Assembly (NCBI GenBank): GCA_919902665.1 | Contig: CAKKRK010000038.1 | Coordinates: forward strand, 1-64,000 | Reading direction: 5' to 3' | Length of the DNA stretch: 64,000 bases | DNA from: Nitrospiraceae bacterium | GTDB lineage: Bacteria; Nitrospirota; Nitrospiria; Nitrospirales; Nitrospiraceae | Part shown: one piece after another, positions 27,209-35,526 of the stretch | How the letters are laid out: every line of letters begins with the position of its first letter | Position numbering within the stretch: position 1 is the stretch's first letter | The notes under the pieces: generated by a model | Database searches by the model: none | Told to the model about the DNA's origin: nothing | Seen by the model: only the letters and a program-made list of their open reading frames with translations | Program-made: the position numbers and the translations under genes

Positions 27209-28506
27209 TGAAAGCTGCGGATCCGATGACCGGATTGACTCAACTCTACGAGGCGCAAAAGGTGGTGCTCGATGCTGCGCCGTCGTTGGGTCTTGAAAAG
27301 GTCTCGATTCTGGACGCCTTGGGCCGTGTCCTGGGTGAAGACATTGTCGCTGAGCGAGATAATCCGCCGTGGGATAACTCAGCCATGGATGGGTTTGCCG
27401 TCAGATGGGAAGATATCAAGCAGGAACACGCCATTCAGAAACCAGTCACGCTCTCGGTTATTGAGGATGTTCCAGCTGGGACCATGCCGTCCAAGACAGT
27501 TGGTTCTGGTCAGGCCATCCGGATCATGACCGGGGCCCCGATCCCCCGAGGGGCGGATACGGTGCTGAAGGTTGAAGATACGGAACAGGGGCCTGATTTG
27601 GTCCGCGTGTTTCAGGCGGAGCCCAAGGGGGCTAACATTAGGCCGCAGGGAGAAGACGTCAAGAAAGGGGACTGCATCATCGCGAAAGGCACCAGAATTC
27701 GGGCCGGCGAGGTCGGGATGTTGGCGATCCTTGCGAAGTCGTTTGTGTTTGTCCACCAGCGGCCACGGGTGGCGATCCTTTCGACCGGTGATGAGTTGGC
27801 TGACTTGGATGAGCGGTTCAGCGAGGAGAAGATCATCAATTCGAACAGCTATGGGATCGCCGCGGCTGTGCAGGAAGCGGGAGGCATTCCGTTCTTACTC
27901 GGCATCGCCCGCGATACACCGGCGGCGCTCAAAGAAAAAATTTCTCAGGGGCTGAATGCGGATGTTCTGGTGTTGTCCGGCGGCGTCTCGATGGGGGACT
28001 ATGATTTTACCAAAGCGGTGTTCCGTGAGCTCGGCGCCGAGATGAATTTTTGGAAACTCGCCATCCGACCTGGGCAGCCGCTGGCCTTCGGGAAGATCCA
28101 GGGCAAGCTCGCATTCGGTCTCCCAGGCAACCCGGTTTCCTCGATGGTGACCTTCGAGCAGTTAGTGAGACCCGCGTTACTCAAAATGAGCGGGTGTCGG
28201 AGCTATGGGCGTCCGGTGGTTCAAGCCCGATTCCAGGAACGATTTTCCAAGCGTGGCGATCGTCGGCATTTCCTGCGCGGCATACTCACGAGCGAAGACG
28301 GTGTGTTCAAGGTTCGAACGACTGGAGCCCAGGGGTCCGGTATTCTCACCTCTATGGTCAAGGCGAATTGTCTCATCGATGTGCCGGTGGACGTTGAGCG
28401 GCTCAATCCTGGCGACGAGGTGACGGTTCAGTTATTGAGCGGTGAGGCATGGCCTGCGAAAACCGAGCATGGGCATACCGAGGCCCATCGGCTCTCCTGC
28501 TGCTAG
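27208..28506 (+). CDS. moeA: Molybdopterin molybdenumtransferase MoeA
   Basis: This 432-residue enzyme inserts molybdate into adenylated molybdopterin. Landmarks are DNPPWDNSAMDGFAVR near residue 50, RIMTGAPIPRGADTV near 107, and the MoCF-domain motif LSTGDEL near 190. SGGVSMGDYDF near 260 and AFGLPGNPVSSMVTFE near 300 complete them. It begins with GTG at 27208, sharing one base with the stop of the Fe-S ATPase, and is followed 24 bases later by mobB. Together they support bis-MGD cofactor delivery. Confidence 0.96.
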   Translation: MKAADPMTGLTQLYEAQKVVLDAAPSLGLEKVSILDALGRVLGEDIVAERDNPPWDNSAMDGFAVRWEDIKQEHAIQKPVTLSVIEDVPAGTMPSKTVGSGQAIRIMTGAPIPRGADTVLKVEDTEQGPDLVRVFQAEPKGANIRPQGEDVKKGDCIIAKGTRIRAGEVGMLAILAKSFVFVHQRPRVAILSTGDELADLDERFSEEKIINSNSYGIAAAVQEAGGIPFLLGIARDTPAALKEKISQGLNADVLVLSGGVSMGDYDFTKAVFRELGAEMNFWKLAIRPGQPLAFGKIQGKLAFGLPGNPVSSMVTFEQLVRPALLKMSGCRSYGRPVVQARFQERFSKRGDRRHFLRGILTSEDGVFKVRTTGAQGSGILTSMVKANCLIDVPVDVERLNPGDEVTVQLLSGEAWPAKTEHGHTEAHRLSCC

Positions 28507-28530
28507 ATTAACCGCACGTAACGGTCACAC

Positions 28531-29049
28531 ATGTCCATTCCAATTGTTTCGTTTATCGGCCGGTCGAACAGCGGCAAAACGACCTTGATCGAACGCCTCA
28601 TCCCCGAGTTGGTCAAGGCCGGGTACCGGGTGGCGACGGTGAAACATGCCGGCCACGGGTTTGATCTTGATACGGAAGGGAAGGATAGTTGGCGCCATAA
28701 ACGTGCCGGCGCCAGTAGTGTCGTGGTGGTCTCGAAGGGGAGCCTTGCCCTGTTTGCCGATGTGTCCGAACAACTGAAGGTGGAGGAAGTACGGGATCGT
28801 TTCGTGGATGCGTCCTACGACCTCATTATCGCCGAAGGGTGGAAAAGCGAAGGGTATCCGAAGATCATCATTGTTCGTGATCAGCTCGGTGAAATTTCAT
28901 ACTCTCTCGACGGTCTTCTGGCGGTGGTCTCCGACAAGCCGATTACCCTGCCTGTGCCGGTGATTCATCTAGACGATGTGGCCGGGGTCGCCGCCCTTTT
29001 GATCAAGCAGTTCCCTCGTAGACGACGGGAGCATGAGCTGGAAGCCTAA
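28531..29049 (+). CDS. mobB: Molybdopterin-guanine dinucleotide biosynthesis adaptor MobB
   Basis: This 172-residue P-loop protein has GRSNSGKTTLIERL at the N-terminus and the KHAGHGFDLDTEGKDSWRHK signature near 45, then LIIAEGWKSEGYPKI near 95. MobB assists MobA in attaching GMP to molybdopterin, as needed by DMSO-reductase family enzymes. No mobA gene is in the window. Its 3' end overlaps the cytochrome gene by 17 bases, tying cofactor synthesis to a redox partner. Confidence 0.94.
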   Translation: MSIPIVSFIGRSNSGKTTLIERLIPELVKAGYRVATVKHAGHGFDLDTEGKDSWRHKRAGASSVVVVSKGSLALFADVSEQLKVEEVRDRFVDASYDLIIAEGWKSEGYPKIIIVRDQLGEISYSLDGLLAVVSDKPITLPVPVIHLDDVAGVAALLIKQFPRRRREHELEA

Positions 29050-29743
29050 GGCCACGCTGCTGCTGACTCTTGTCATCGGAGCGATGGCTCTGGTTGGAAC
29101 CGCGATACCGCTTACCGATCGCCCGACGTTCTGCGCCGGATGCCACACGATTGCCCCTGCGTATGAGAGCTGGGCCAAGTCTTCCCATAAGGACGTCACC
29201 TGTGTTGCCTGTCATGTGAGACCTGGTGTGCAAGGCTGGTTGTCCGATAAGGTCGTGGCGGGAGTCAGGGATACAGCCATCTACGTTTTTGGAACGCCGA
29301 CCGACGCGCACAATCTGAAGGCCAAGGTGGATTCCGGAGTCTGTCTCAGTTGCCATCGTCATATCCTTCGTGTGTCCGAGACGGCGCCGCGGGATCTTCC
29401 ATCACCAGTGAATGAGGTGGGGTTGGTCATGAATCATCGTCAACATATGGAGGCGTTCAGCGTCCGTGGACAGGATGAAGGTTGTACGACCTGTCATTCT
29501 GGGGTGGTGCACGATGCCCCCATCAAGGGGTATCCTATTGTCATTCCACGCGGACATGTCTCGGCCGACAGCCAGCCGTGGCACCCGACTCATCCGGAGG
29601 GCTCCTATCTTCGCGAGAGGGCACTCAGTGACTGTTTCCGCTGTCATGATGGGAAGGCGCAGTATGGCGGGAACGTGTTGGACCGAAAATGCGAGACCTG
29701 TCATATCCCGGAGAAGATCACCGGCACCTTGTTGTTCAATTGA
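29033..29743 (+). CDS. Membrane-anchored hexaheme cytochrome c (NapC/NirT-like)
   Basis: This 236-residue protein has an N-terminal membrane anchor (about 8-26) and six CXXCH motifs: CAGCH (34), CVACH, CLSCH, CTTCH, CFRCH and CETCH. The spacing of the first two and the anchor match the NapC/NirT/NrfH quinol-dehydrogenase family, which passes electrons from membrane quinol to periplasmic reductases. The additional hemes are a C-terminal extension. It overlaps mobB, so a periplasmic molybdoenzyme partner is likely, though none is encoded here. Confidence 0.9.
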   Translation: MSWKPKATLLLTLVIGAMALVGTAIPLTDRPTFCAGCHTIAPAYESWAKSSHKDVTCVACHVRPGVQGWLSDKVVAGVRDTAIYVFGTPTDAHNLKAKVDSGVCLSCHRHILRVSETAPRDLPSPVNEVGLVMNHRQHMEAFSVRGQDEGCTTCHSGVVHDAPIKGYPIVIPRGHVSADSQPWHPTHPEGSYLRERALSDCFRCHDGKAQYGGNVLDRKCETCHIPEKITGTLLFN

Positions 29744-29764
29744 TCGACTGAATCCGCCCACGTG

Positions 29765-30505
29765 ATGGCTATCCCAGTACTGAAAGCGTCAGCTCTGACC
29801 AAGCGGTTCGGCGACTTTGTGGCGGTCAATGAGGTATCCTTTGAGGTCAGGCCTGGGGAAATTCTCGGACTCTTGGGCCCGAACGGAGCCGGGAAGACCA
29901 CGACCATTCAGATGCTCTTGGGACTCGTGACCCCGACGGCTGGTTCTATTCACATGTTCGGGCTGGATCTCTCGACTCATCGCGAAGAGATTCTGCAGCA
30001 GGTCAACTTCTCGTCCACCTACATCTCCATGCCTCAGGCGCTTACGGTAGAAGAAAATTTATGCGTTGTCGCGCGTCTCTACGGGATTTCAGATAGGGCG
30101 CGGCGCGTGAACGACATCATCAAAAAACTGGAGATGGAAGAGTTTCGCAGCAAGATTACCCGCAAGCTGTCGTCAGGGCAGATGACGAGACTGACATTGG
30201 CAAAGGCGTTTCTGACAGAACCGCGTATTCTGTTTCTTGACGAGCCAACGGCGAGTTTGGACCCCGATATCGCGGAGAAGATCAGGTTGTTGCTGAAAGA
30301 AGAACGGCGAGCATCCGGACTGAGCATCCTCTATACGTCTCATAACATGCGTGAGATGGAAGAAATGTCGGATCGTATTATTTTTCTTCAGCGTGGACGC
30401 ATTGTGGCAGAGGGAACGGCGCGGGAAATTATCGATCGATTTGGGAAAGCGGATTTGGAGGAGGTTTTCTTGAAGTTTGCACGAGAGCAGCGGCAGGCAT
30501 CATGA
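29765..30505 (+). CDS. ABC transporter ATP-binding protein
   Basis: This 246-residue ATPase has Walker A GPNGAGKTT near residue 40, Q-loop NFSSTY, signature LSSGQMTRL near 140 and Walker B ILFLDEPTASLDPD. It belongs with the ABC-2 export ATPases (CcmA/NodI/DrrA type). The next two genes overlap by four bases each and encode a small membrane protein and the permease. ATG 29765 was chosen over GTG 29762. Cargo is unknown; proximity to cytochrome and molybdenum-cofactor genes suggests an envelope maturation role. Confidence 0.93.
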   Translation: MAIPVLKASALTKRFGDFVAVNEVSFEVRPGEILGLLGPNGAGKTTTIQMLLGLVTPTAGSIHMFGLDLSTHREEILQQVNFSSTYISMPQALTVEENLCVVARLYGISDRARRVNDIIKKLEMEEFRSKITRKLSSGQMTRLTLAKAFLTEPRILFLDEPTASLDPDIAEKIRLLLKEERRASGLSILYTSHNMREMEEMSDRIIFLQRGRIVAEGTAREIIDRFGKADLEEVFLKFAREQRQAS

Positions 30506-30912
30506 CAGATGTAGTCGCCAATAGTGTTGCCGGATTCATGACTGGAGGGCTTGTACTCAGCGCGGCCTGGGGTCTCTTTTGGTTGGCGATCAGCCTGGTT
30601 GGGCTGAGTCGCGGCACGTGTGGTTGGCGCGTAGTGTTCATGAGTGTGCTGGGAGGATGTGTGCCGCTTGCTTTGGCGATTGCTCTTGTGTGGTGGATGG
30701 GTGGCCTTGATCGCATGACGTCCGTGTTCGTAATGGGGCTTCTGGGGATGCCAACGGTGCTGGCTGGCTTTGGGCTGCGGCGGATGCCAGACGGTCAACG
30801 GGCGGGGACGCACCTGGCTGCGGGAGTCCGGCATCTCAGGGAGAACCTTCTCGGTGTGCATCAGGGATGTGGTGGCTGTCACGATGGACATGACCAGAAG
30901 ACGTGCCAATGA
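30502..30912 (+). CDS. Three-helix membrane protein with C-terminal CXXCH
   Basis: This 136-residue protein is unrecognised. Three hydrophobic helices at about 8-34, 42-68 and 72-92 precede a basic, soluble C-terminus. The tail ends in HQGCGGCHDGHDQKTC and contains a canonical heme c motif (Cys 123, Cys 126, His 127) plus a further His and Cys. Arginines after helix 3 suggest a cytoplasmic tail by the positive-inside rule. If so, covalent heme attachment would be impossible and the motif may bind a metal instead. It lies between, and overlaps, ABC ATPase and permease genes. Confidence 0.75.
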   Translation: MTDVVANSVAGFMTGGLVLSAAWGLFWLAISLVGLSRGTCGWRVVFMSVLGGCVPLALAIALVWWMGGLDRMTSVFVMGLLGMPTVLAGFGLRRMPDGQRAGTHLAAGVRHLRENLLGVHQGCGGCHDGHDQKTCQ

Positions 30913-31700
30913 AATTGCACCGCATCACGGCATTGCTCGTCCGGCATCTCTACCTCTATCGCCGCAGTTTGCCCCGCATTATGGAAATCTTTTACTGGCC
31001 TTTCCTGGATCTCGTGATCTGGGGGTTTATCACGCTCTATCTTGCTCGATATCAAAGCCAGGTTCCAGGATTCGTGACCTTTTTTTTAGGCGCATTGATT
31101 CTCTGGGACATGTTGTTCCGATCGCAACAGGGGATCACGATTGCCTTTCTCGAAGAGCTCTGGGCGCGTAACTTGATGAACCTGTTTGCCAGCCCGCTGA
31201 AACCGAGCGAGTTTCTGACCGCCACGATGGCCATGAGCGTGATGAAAGTGATGGTCGTGTCGATTGTCATGGCGGGTAGTGCTCTTCTTTTTTATTCGTA
31301 CAATATCCTGATCGTCGGGGTATGGCTCATGCCGTTCGTGCTCAATCTGGTCATTACTGGTTGGATTATCGGCGTGTTTACGACCTCACTGATCATGAGG
31401 TTCGGGCAAGAAGCCGAAGTACTCGCTTGGAGCATGGTGTTTCTCTTTCAGCCGATCTCCTGTGTCTTCTATCCACTGGAGGTATTGCCCACATGGCTGC
31501 AGATGATTGCATGGGCAAATCCAGCGGCACATATCTTTGAGGGCATGCGGACCGTCTTGAGTGGAGGGGCCTCGCCCCTTGGGAATCTTGCCTGGGCCGT
31601 GTGTCTGAACGGGGCGTTCCTTATCGTCGTCGTTGCATGGTTCTATAGGACGATCGCCTATTGTAAGGAGCACGGGCTCTTGGTTCGAGTCGGAGAGTGA
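30909..31700 (+). CDS. ABC-2 type transporter permease
   Basis: This 263-residue protein has six hydrophobic helices and an ABC-2 membrane domain pattern, with PISCVFYPLEVLPTWLQ followed by NPAAHIFEGMR. The start is the ATG at 30909, which overlaps the preceding stop as ATGA; a GTG two codons earlier is possible. It forms an exporter with the ATPase two genes upstream. The DrrB/NodJ-like export permeases are the nearest relatives by appearance; substrate is undetermined. Confidence 0.9.
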   Translation: MKLHRITALLVRHLYLYRRSLPRIMEIFYWPFLDLVIWGFITLYLARYQSQVPGFVTFFLGALILWDMLFRSQQGITIAFLEELWARNLMNLFASPLKPSEFLTATMAMSVMKVMVVSIVMAGSALLFYSYNILIVGVWLMPFVLNLVITGWIIGVFTTSLIMRFGQEAEVLAWSMVFLFQPISCVFYPLEVLPTWLQMIAWANPAAHIFEGMRTVLSGGASPLGNLAWAVCLNGAFLIVVVAWFYRTIAYCKEHGLLVRVGE

Positions 31701-31926
31701 GGTTGTAATCCAAGTGGTCCTGTGCTAGGGTTATACAGGCTCATGTCGCCCTGGGTCTCGGCGATACCGAGTGTTCATCAGAGGAGACCCACAATGCCGA
31801 TGTTGCCTTGTCCGGGAATCTTGTCGGAAGTCAGACCTAAGTCGCTGCATCGATCGCGTCTTCGGCCCGCTCCTTCCCCGTTCCTCGTGTTCAAGACAAT
31901 GTCATTATTTTAAAGGAGGAACCCCG

Positions 31927-32277
31927 ATGGGTTCGAAGATCTATGTCGGTGGGTTGCCCTATTCGGCGACCGAGCAGCAATTGAGTGACTTATTCGCGGC
32001 CCATGGCGCAGTCGCCTCGGCGAGGATCATTACGGATAAGTTCACTGGCCAATCCCGTGGGTTCGGCTTTGTGGAGATGTCCGCAGACGCTGAAGCCCAA
32101 GCTGCTATCACGGCTCTCAATGGGGCAGAGATGGGTGGTCGGACTCTAACAGTCAATGAAGCACGTCCGCAGGAACCGCGCACTGGCGGCGGCGGTGGTG
32201 GGGGACGTGGTGGATTCGGTGGAGGCGGTGGTCGGAGCGGTAGCGGTGGTGGTGGTGGAAAGCGCGATCGCTGGTAA
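31927..32277 (+). CDS. Glycine-rich RNA-binding protein (RRM)
   Basis: This 116-residue protein has one RNA-recognition motif: RNP2 KIYVGGL at residues 4-10 and RNP1 RGFGFVEM near 44. A Gly/Arg-rich tail with poly-Gly runs ends in KRDRW. These bacterial cold-inducible RRM proteins act as RNA chaperones. AAAGGAGGAA precedes the ATG; the frame is open to 31771 but that part is not coding-like. The 226-base upstream region lacks a gene and may be a regulatory leader. A second RRM gene is at 58.3 kb. Confidence 0.93.
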   Translation: MGSKIYVGGLPYSATEQQLSDLFAAHGAVASARIITDKFTGQSRGFGFVEMSADAEAQAAITALNGAEMGGRTLTVNEARPQEPRTGGGGGGGRGGFGGGGGRSGSGGGGGKRDRW

Positions 32278-32305
32278 TCCAATAGCATAGAACTCAGGAT
32301 GGAAT

Positions 32306-32342
32306 GGGGGTGCCGCAGAATGTGGCACCCCCTTCTTTTTTA
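32306..32342 (+). terminator. Rho-independent terminator
   Basis: A perfect 9-base stem GGGGGTGCC/GGCACCCCC with loop GCAGAATGT is followed by TTCTTTTTT. It lies 29 bases after the RRM gene stop. Confidence 0.92.
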
Positions 32343-32413
32343 TGAGCTGTAAGAGCAGATAATAAAGTGCAGTAGGGAGAGGGCGTACTTCATCACTGGA
32401 AGTGTGACCAAGT

Positions 32414-33076
32414 ATGAATAGTGCTCAGTCACCAATTGCATTAGCGGATTTGTCGTCGGTTTCCTTGCAGAGAAGCCCGGTGCTTGTTGTGGAAAACTTT
32501 TGGTCATCGGACGAGCGCCAGTTCTTTCGGGGAAAGATGAAGCAGGCGTCCTGGAAAAGCCTTTCCGACCTGCCGCATGTTCAGGAAGACTTTCCGAATT
32601 CCGGCAACTGGGCCAAAGCTGAAATCGGCCCAGAAGAGGGGCAGCGATTTCTGTCGCGGCTACAGCTTCCCTGCATCCGAGATCATATCGAGTCGTTCCC
32701 GAATATTATCGGGCGTCATGTAGGATTCAATTACTATTCCTATTCCGCCGGAGACTGTCTATTGACGCATGACGACACGGATCAGGGTCGGCTCGTAGAA
32801 GGCCGCCGAGCGCCAAAGCGTCGGATCGCGGTCGTCACCTATGTTCATGAGGAATGGCAGCCCGATTGGGGAGGGGAGTTGATCATCTATGAGCGACGAG
32901 CGGATCGCGCCGAAGGGCCTATCAATCTTATACCGACACACTGCATTGAACCTCGCCCTGGATCATTGATCATGTTTACTGTTCCTCGATTCCATCGAGT
33001 TTGCCGCGTGGACCCTACCGCTGGTGAGCACCGGCGGTTATCGATTGCCGGATGGTTCATGACGGAGCATAGCTAG
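32414..33076 (+). CDS. 2-oxoglutarate/Fe(II)-dependent oxygenase
   Basis: This 220-residue double-stranded beta-helix protein has the iron facial triad THDD (His 119, Asp 121) and FHRV (His 194). The Arg of RRLSIAGWF lies where 2-oxoglutarate is bound. NYYSYSAGDCLLTHDD resembles prolyl-hydroxylase-type (PiuC/Tpa1-like) enzymes that modify protein or small substrates. ATG 32414 follows a GTGACC-type weak ribosome site. It is transcribed alone. Target is unknown. Confidence 0.85.
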   Translation: MNSAQSPIALADLSSVSLQRSPVLVVENFWSSDERQFFRGKMKQASWKSLSDLPHVQEDFPNSGNWAKAEIGPEEGQRFLSRLQLPCIRDHIESFPNIIGRHVGFNYYSYSAGDCLLTHDDTDQGRLVEGRRAPKRRIAVVTYVHEEWQPDWGGELIIYERRADRAEGPINLIPTHCIEPRPGSLIMFTVPRFHRVCRVDPTAGEHRRLSIAGWFMTEHS

Positions 33077-33163
33077 GAACTTCAGAGGGCCAAGGCTAGG
33101 TGTAGGTGGATCAAGAGCCAAACCGCTTTCCTTGGTAGGCACAACTGACGTCTCTTTAGGCAT

Positions 33164-33670
33164 TCAACCGAACCAGTCGGTATCGTTGGCTGCGCGTGGC
33201 CGGTCTTCTACTCCAAGGGTCGGCGCCGGCTGTGCGAGCACGTTGTGCACGAGGGCGATCAGGCGGTCACGCTCGAACGGCTTTGCCAAAAATGGGAGAG
33301 TTCCTCGCTTGATCCCATGGCTGGCAAGGTCCTTATCAGCATTCCCAGACATCAGAATAATTTGGAGACCTTTCCGAATCATGGTTGCACGAATGGCCAG
33401 TTCAAGACCGTTAACGTGCGGAAACTGATTGGAGGGCGAGGCAAGTTGAAATCCAGGTGGCGGTAACACGAGATCTGTGAGGAGAAGATCAATCGGACCT
33501 TCGTGGTGGGTACAAATCTGAAGCGCCTCCGAGCTGCCGTTGGCCCCTAGTACTGTATGCCCCGCTCCTTCCAACATTGCTTTGCAGAGTGAGACGATCG
33601 GCGATTCGTCGTCGACGACCAAGATGGTCGCCGAACTGCTTGATGATGGGGTCCTTCGTTGATCTTCCAT
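33164..33670 (-). CDS. Single-domain response regulator
   Basis: This 168-residue receiver has acidic pocket VVDDE (20-22), phosphoacceptor LLTDL (Asp 66) and KPFE near the end. Thr/Ser is in position at LMSGN. There is no output domain. Between the phosphoacceptor loop and helix 3 it carries an unusual insertion of about 14 residues (PGFQLASPSNQFPHV). The N-terminus is Ser-rich and the C-terminus appears disordered. No kinase is adjacent; rqcH lies upstream on the same strand. Confidence 0.88.
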   Translation of the reverse strand: MEDQRRTPSSSSSATILVVDDESPIVSLCKAMLEGAGHTVLGANGSSEALQICTHHEGPIDLLLTDLVLPPPGFQLASPSNQFPHVNGLELAIRATMIRKGLQIILMSGNADKDLASHGIKRGTLPFLAKPFERDRLIALVHNVLAQPAPTLGVEDRPRAANDTDWFG

Positions 33671-33828
33671 AAGTTCTCTGTCCCATCATAGTGCCGAGCA
33701 CGGCATGCAGCGAGGGAAACTCAATTTTCTGCACGTACTCTAGCGCAAGGTCAAGACGGAGGTGTTGGAGAAGCTGGCTCCCATCCTCCCCCCAGTGCTT
33801 TGAACAGGCTGACTATGCGAGAAACGAG

Positions 33829-35283
33829 TTATCGTTCAGAGGGTCCTCGAGTTTTCAGTGCGTCTAGTCGGGCCTTATCAAGACTAACATGCAGCGATTT
33901 TTCTTGGGTGATGGTTACGGCTCCGGGTGCCTGGCCCTTGGCCTTTTTCACCCACTTGCGCCTGGTATAGACGACCTCGCCTTTGCCGCTTTTCTTCAGA
34001 TCGCTGTAGAGCAGGGCCAGGGTTGCTGCGTCACGAAGTGTTTCCGGCGGAGGATCTGTCCCCTTTCCTAATCGAATAACGACGTGCGATCCAGGCGCCC
34101 CGCGTGCATGCAACCACAGGTCCTCGCTTTTGGCCAAACCAAACGTGAGTTCATCGTTCTCGCGCGCATTGCGTCCGACGAAGATCAGCAGTCCGTCCGT
34201 CGAGGTAAATCGGCGAAACGGTCCGCGCTGCTGAGCATTGGCTGATATTCGCTGTCCCAATTTTGAGCGAGCCTGTGTCTTGGTATGCCCTGGAGCAGGG
34301 GGCGTGGCTGGCGGGGTCCAGGTGCCTTGTTCGATGTTTTGCAGTTCTTGCTGGAGCCTCTTCACCTCCTGGTCGGCTCGTTCAATGCGCGGGATGAGCT
34401 CCCGTTCGGCCGTCAGGTATTTGCGATGTTTGCGGAAGTACTCGTCCATGTTGCTGTGAGCAGATTTCATTGGGTCGAGTGGAATCGTGACTTCCGGGAG
34501 GCGCTCGTCGAAATAGTCCGTGACAGTGATGCGATCGATTCCTTTTGTGATCGAACTCAAATTGGCTTTGAGTAATTCTCCATAGCGGGCATAGCCTCGG
34601 TAGGTGAGCGCCTTGGCCAAGTCTCCACGCCAGGCTTCGATCAACCGCTGTTCTTTCTTGAGGGTTTTCTTCAAGAACCGGAACCGTGCCATTTTGGCAT
34701 GGTCGACGGCGACGTGACCTTCCTGAGTTTCATAGAACGTCTCGATCGCTTCCGAAACGGGGAATGGATGGTCTGCCACTCCCGTGAAACGAGCCTGTGT
34801 TTCGCAAAATGGCGGCGCGGCCGTTCGAACAGGTGATGCATAGGGCTGGCCAACACGATCACGCTGGTGCGCCAACTCGCGGAGTACATGCCGTTCAGCG
34901 TTGAGTACTAGAAGATTGGCCTTTTTGCCAGTCAATTCACAGACAATTGTGCGGAGGCCTTCTTTGCTGGTGATCTGCAGCTCAACAATCCGGTCGGTCT
35001 CAATCTGACGGATCTCGTCAAGTCTGGCTCCTTGGATGTGGGCTCGGAGAAACTGGCAGAAGGGGGGAGGTGTTGGAGGGTTGAGATGGGGACGGGTGGT
35101 GAGGTGGAGTCGTGAGATGTCTGGTTCGCAGGAGAGTAGGAGTCGGTGCGTCTGGCCTGGCACACGAATGTCGAGTACGATCGTGCAGGGCCTGGGCTGC
35201 TGAATTTTCTGTATCCAGCCGTTCCGGAGTACCGGAGTCATCTCAGCCAGAACCAGCGCCAGGTCGGAAGCGGTGAGCATCAT
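33829..35283 (-). CDS. rqcH: Rqc2/RqcH homologue (NFACT family)
   Basis: This 484-residue NFACT protein binds stalled 50S subunits and directs C-terminal alanine tailing in ribosome quality control. The NFACT-N domain includes ETDRIVEL, with Asp 97 and Arg 98 exactly at the positions essential for tRNA recruitment in characterised RqcH. A coiled coil follows (about 290-330). The NFACT-R domain begins FRRFTSTDGLLIFVGRNARE and continues LWLHARGAPGSHVVI. It is shorter than the Bacillus protein (about 570). mutS2 is in the same window. Confidence 0.93.
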   Translation of the reverse strand: MMLTASDLALVLAEMTPVLRNGWIQKIQQPRPCTIVLDIRVPGQTHRLLLSCEPDISRLHLTTRPHLNPPTPPPFCQFLRAHIQGARLDEIRQIETDRIVELQITSKEGLRTIVCELTGKKANLLVLNAERHVLRELAHQRDRVGQPYASPVRTAAPPFCETQARFTGVADHPFPVSEAIETFYETQEGHVAVDHAKMARFRFLKKTLKKEQRLIEAWRGDLAKALTYRGYARYGELLKANLSSITKGIDRITVTDYFDERLPEVTIPLDPMKSAHSNMDEYFRKHRKYLTAERELIPRIERADQEVKRLQQELQNIEQGTWTPPATPPAPGHTKTQARSKLGQRISANAQQRGPFRRFTSTDGLLIFVGRNARENDELTFGLAKSEDLWLHARGAPGSHVVIRLGKGTDPPPETLRDAATLALLYSDLKKSGKGEVVYTRRKWVKKAKGQAPGAVTITQEKSLHVSLDKARLDALKTRGPSER

Positions 35284-35526
35284 GAAAGCATTCCAATTCT
35301 AGTGTCGACCTACGTCAATGGGATCTTATTCTAGGACAGTAGTGGGTTGTCACTGTACGATTCGCCTTAAAAACACGCAAGAGTCTGAAGCGAAACATTC
35401 GGCAGATGTCGCTGCATAGTGTTGACGCGAGGTGTTGGTGAAAAGCAGTCGATCGTAATCAGGAGGACTGGCTGGCGTCCAGCTTGCGCTCACTCTCCCG
35501 CTACGCTAGAGTTCCTCCAGCATCTC
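35284..35526. other. Divergent intergenic region
   Basis: Between rqcH (leftwards) and the HExxH gene (rightwards), 243 bases contain no recognisable gene; the downstream ORF is open from 35419 but lacks a ribosome site there. Confidence 0.4.
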
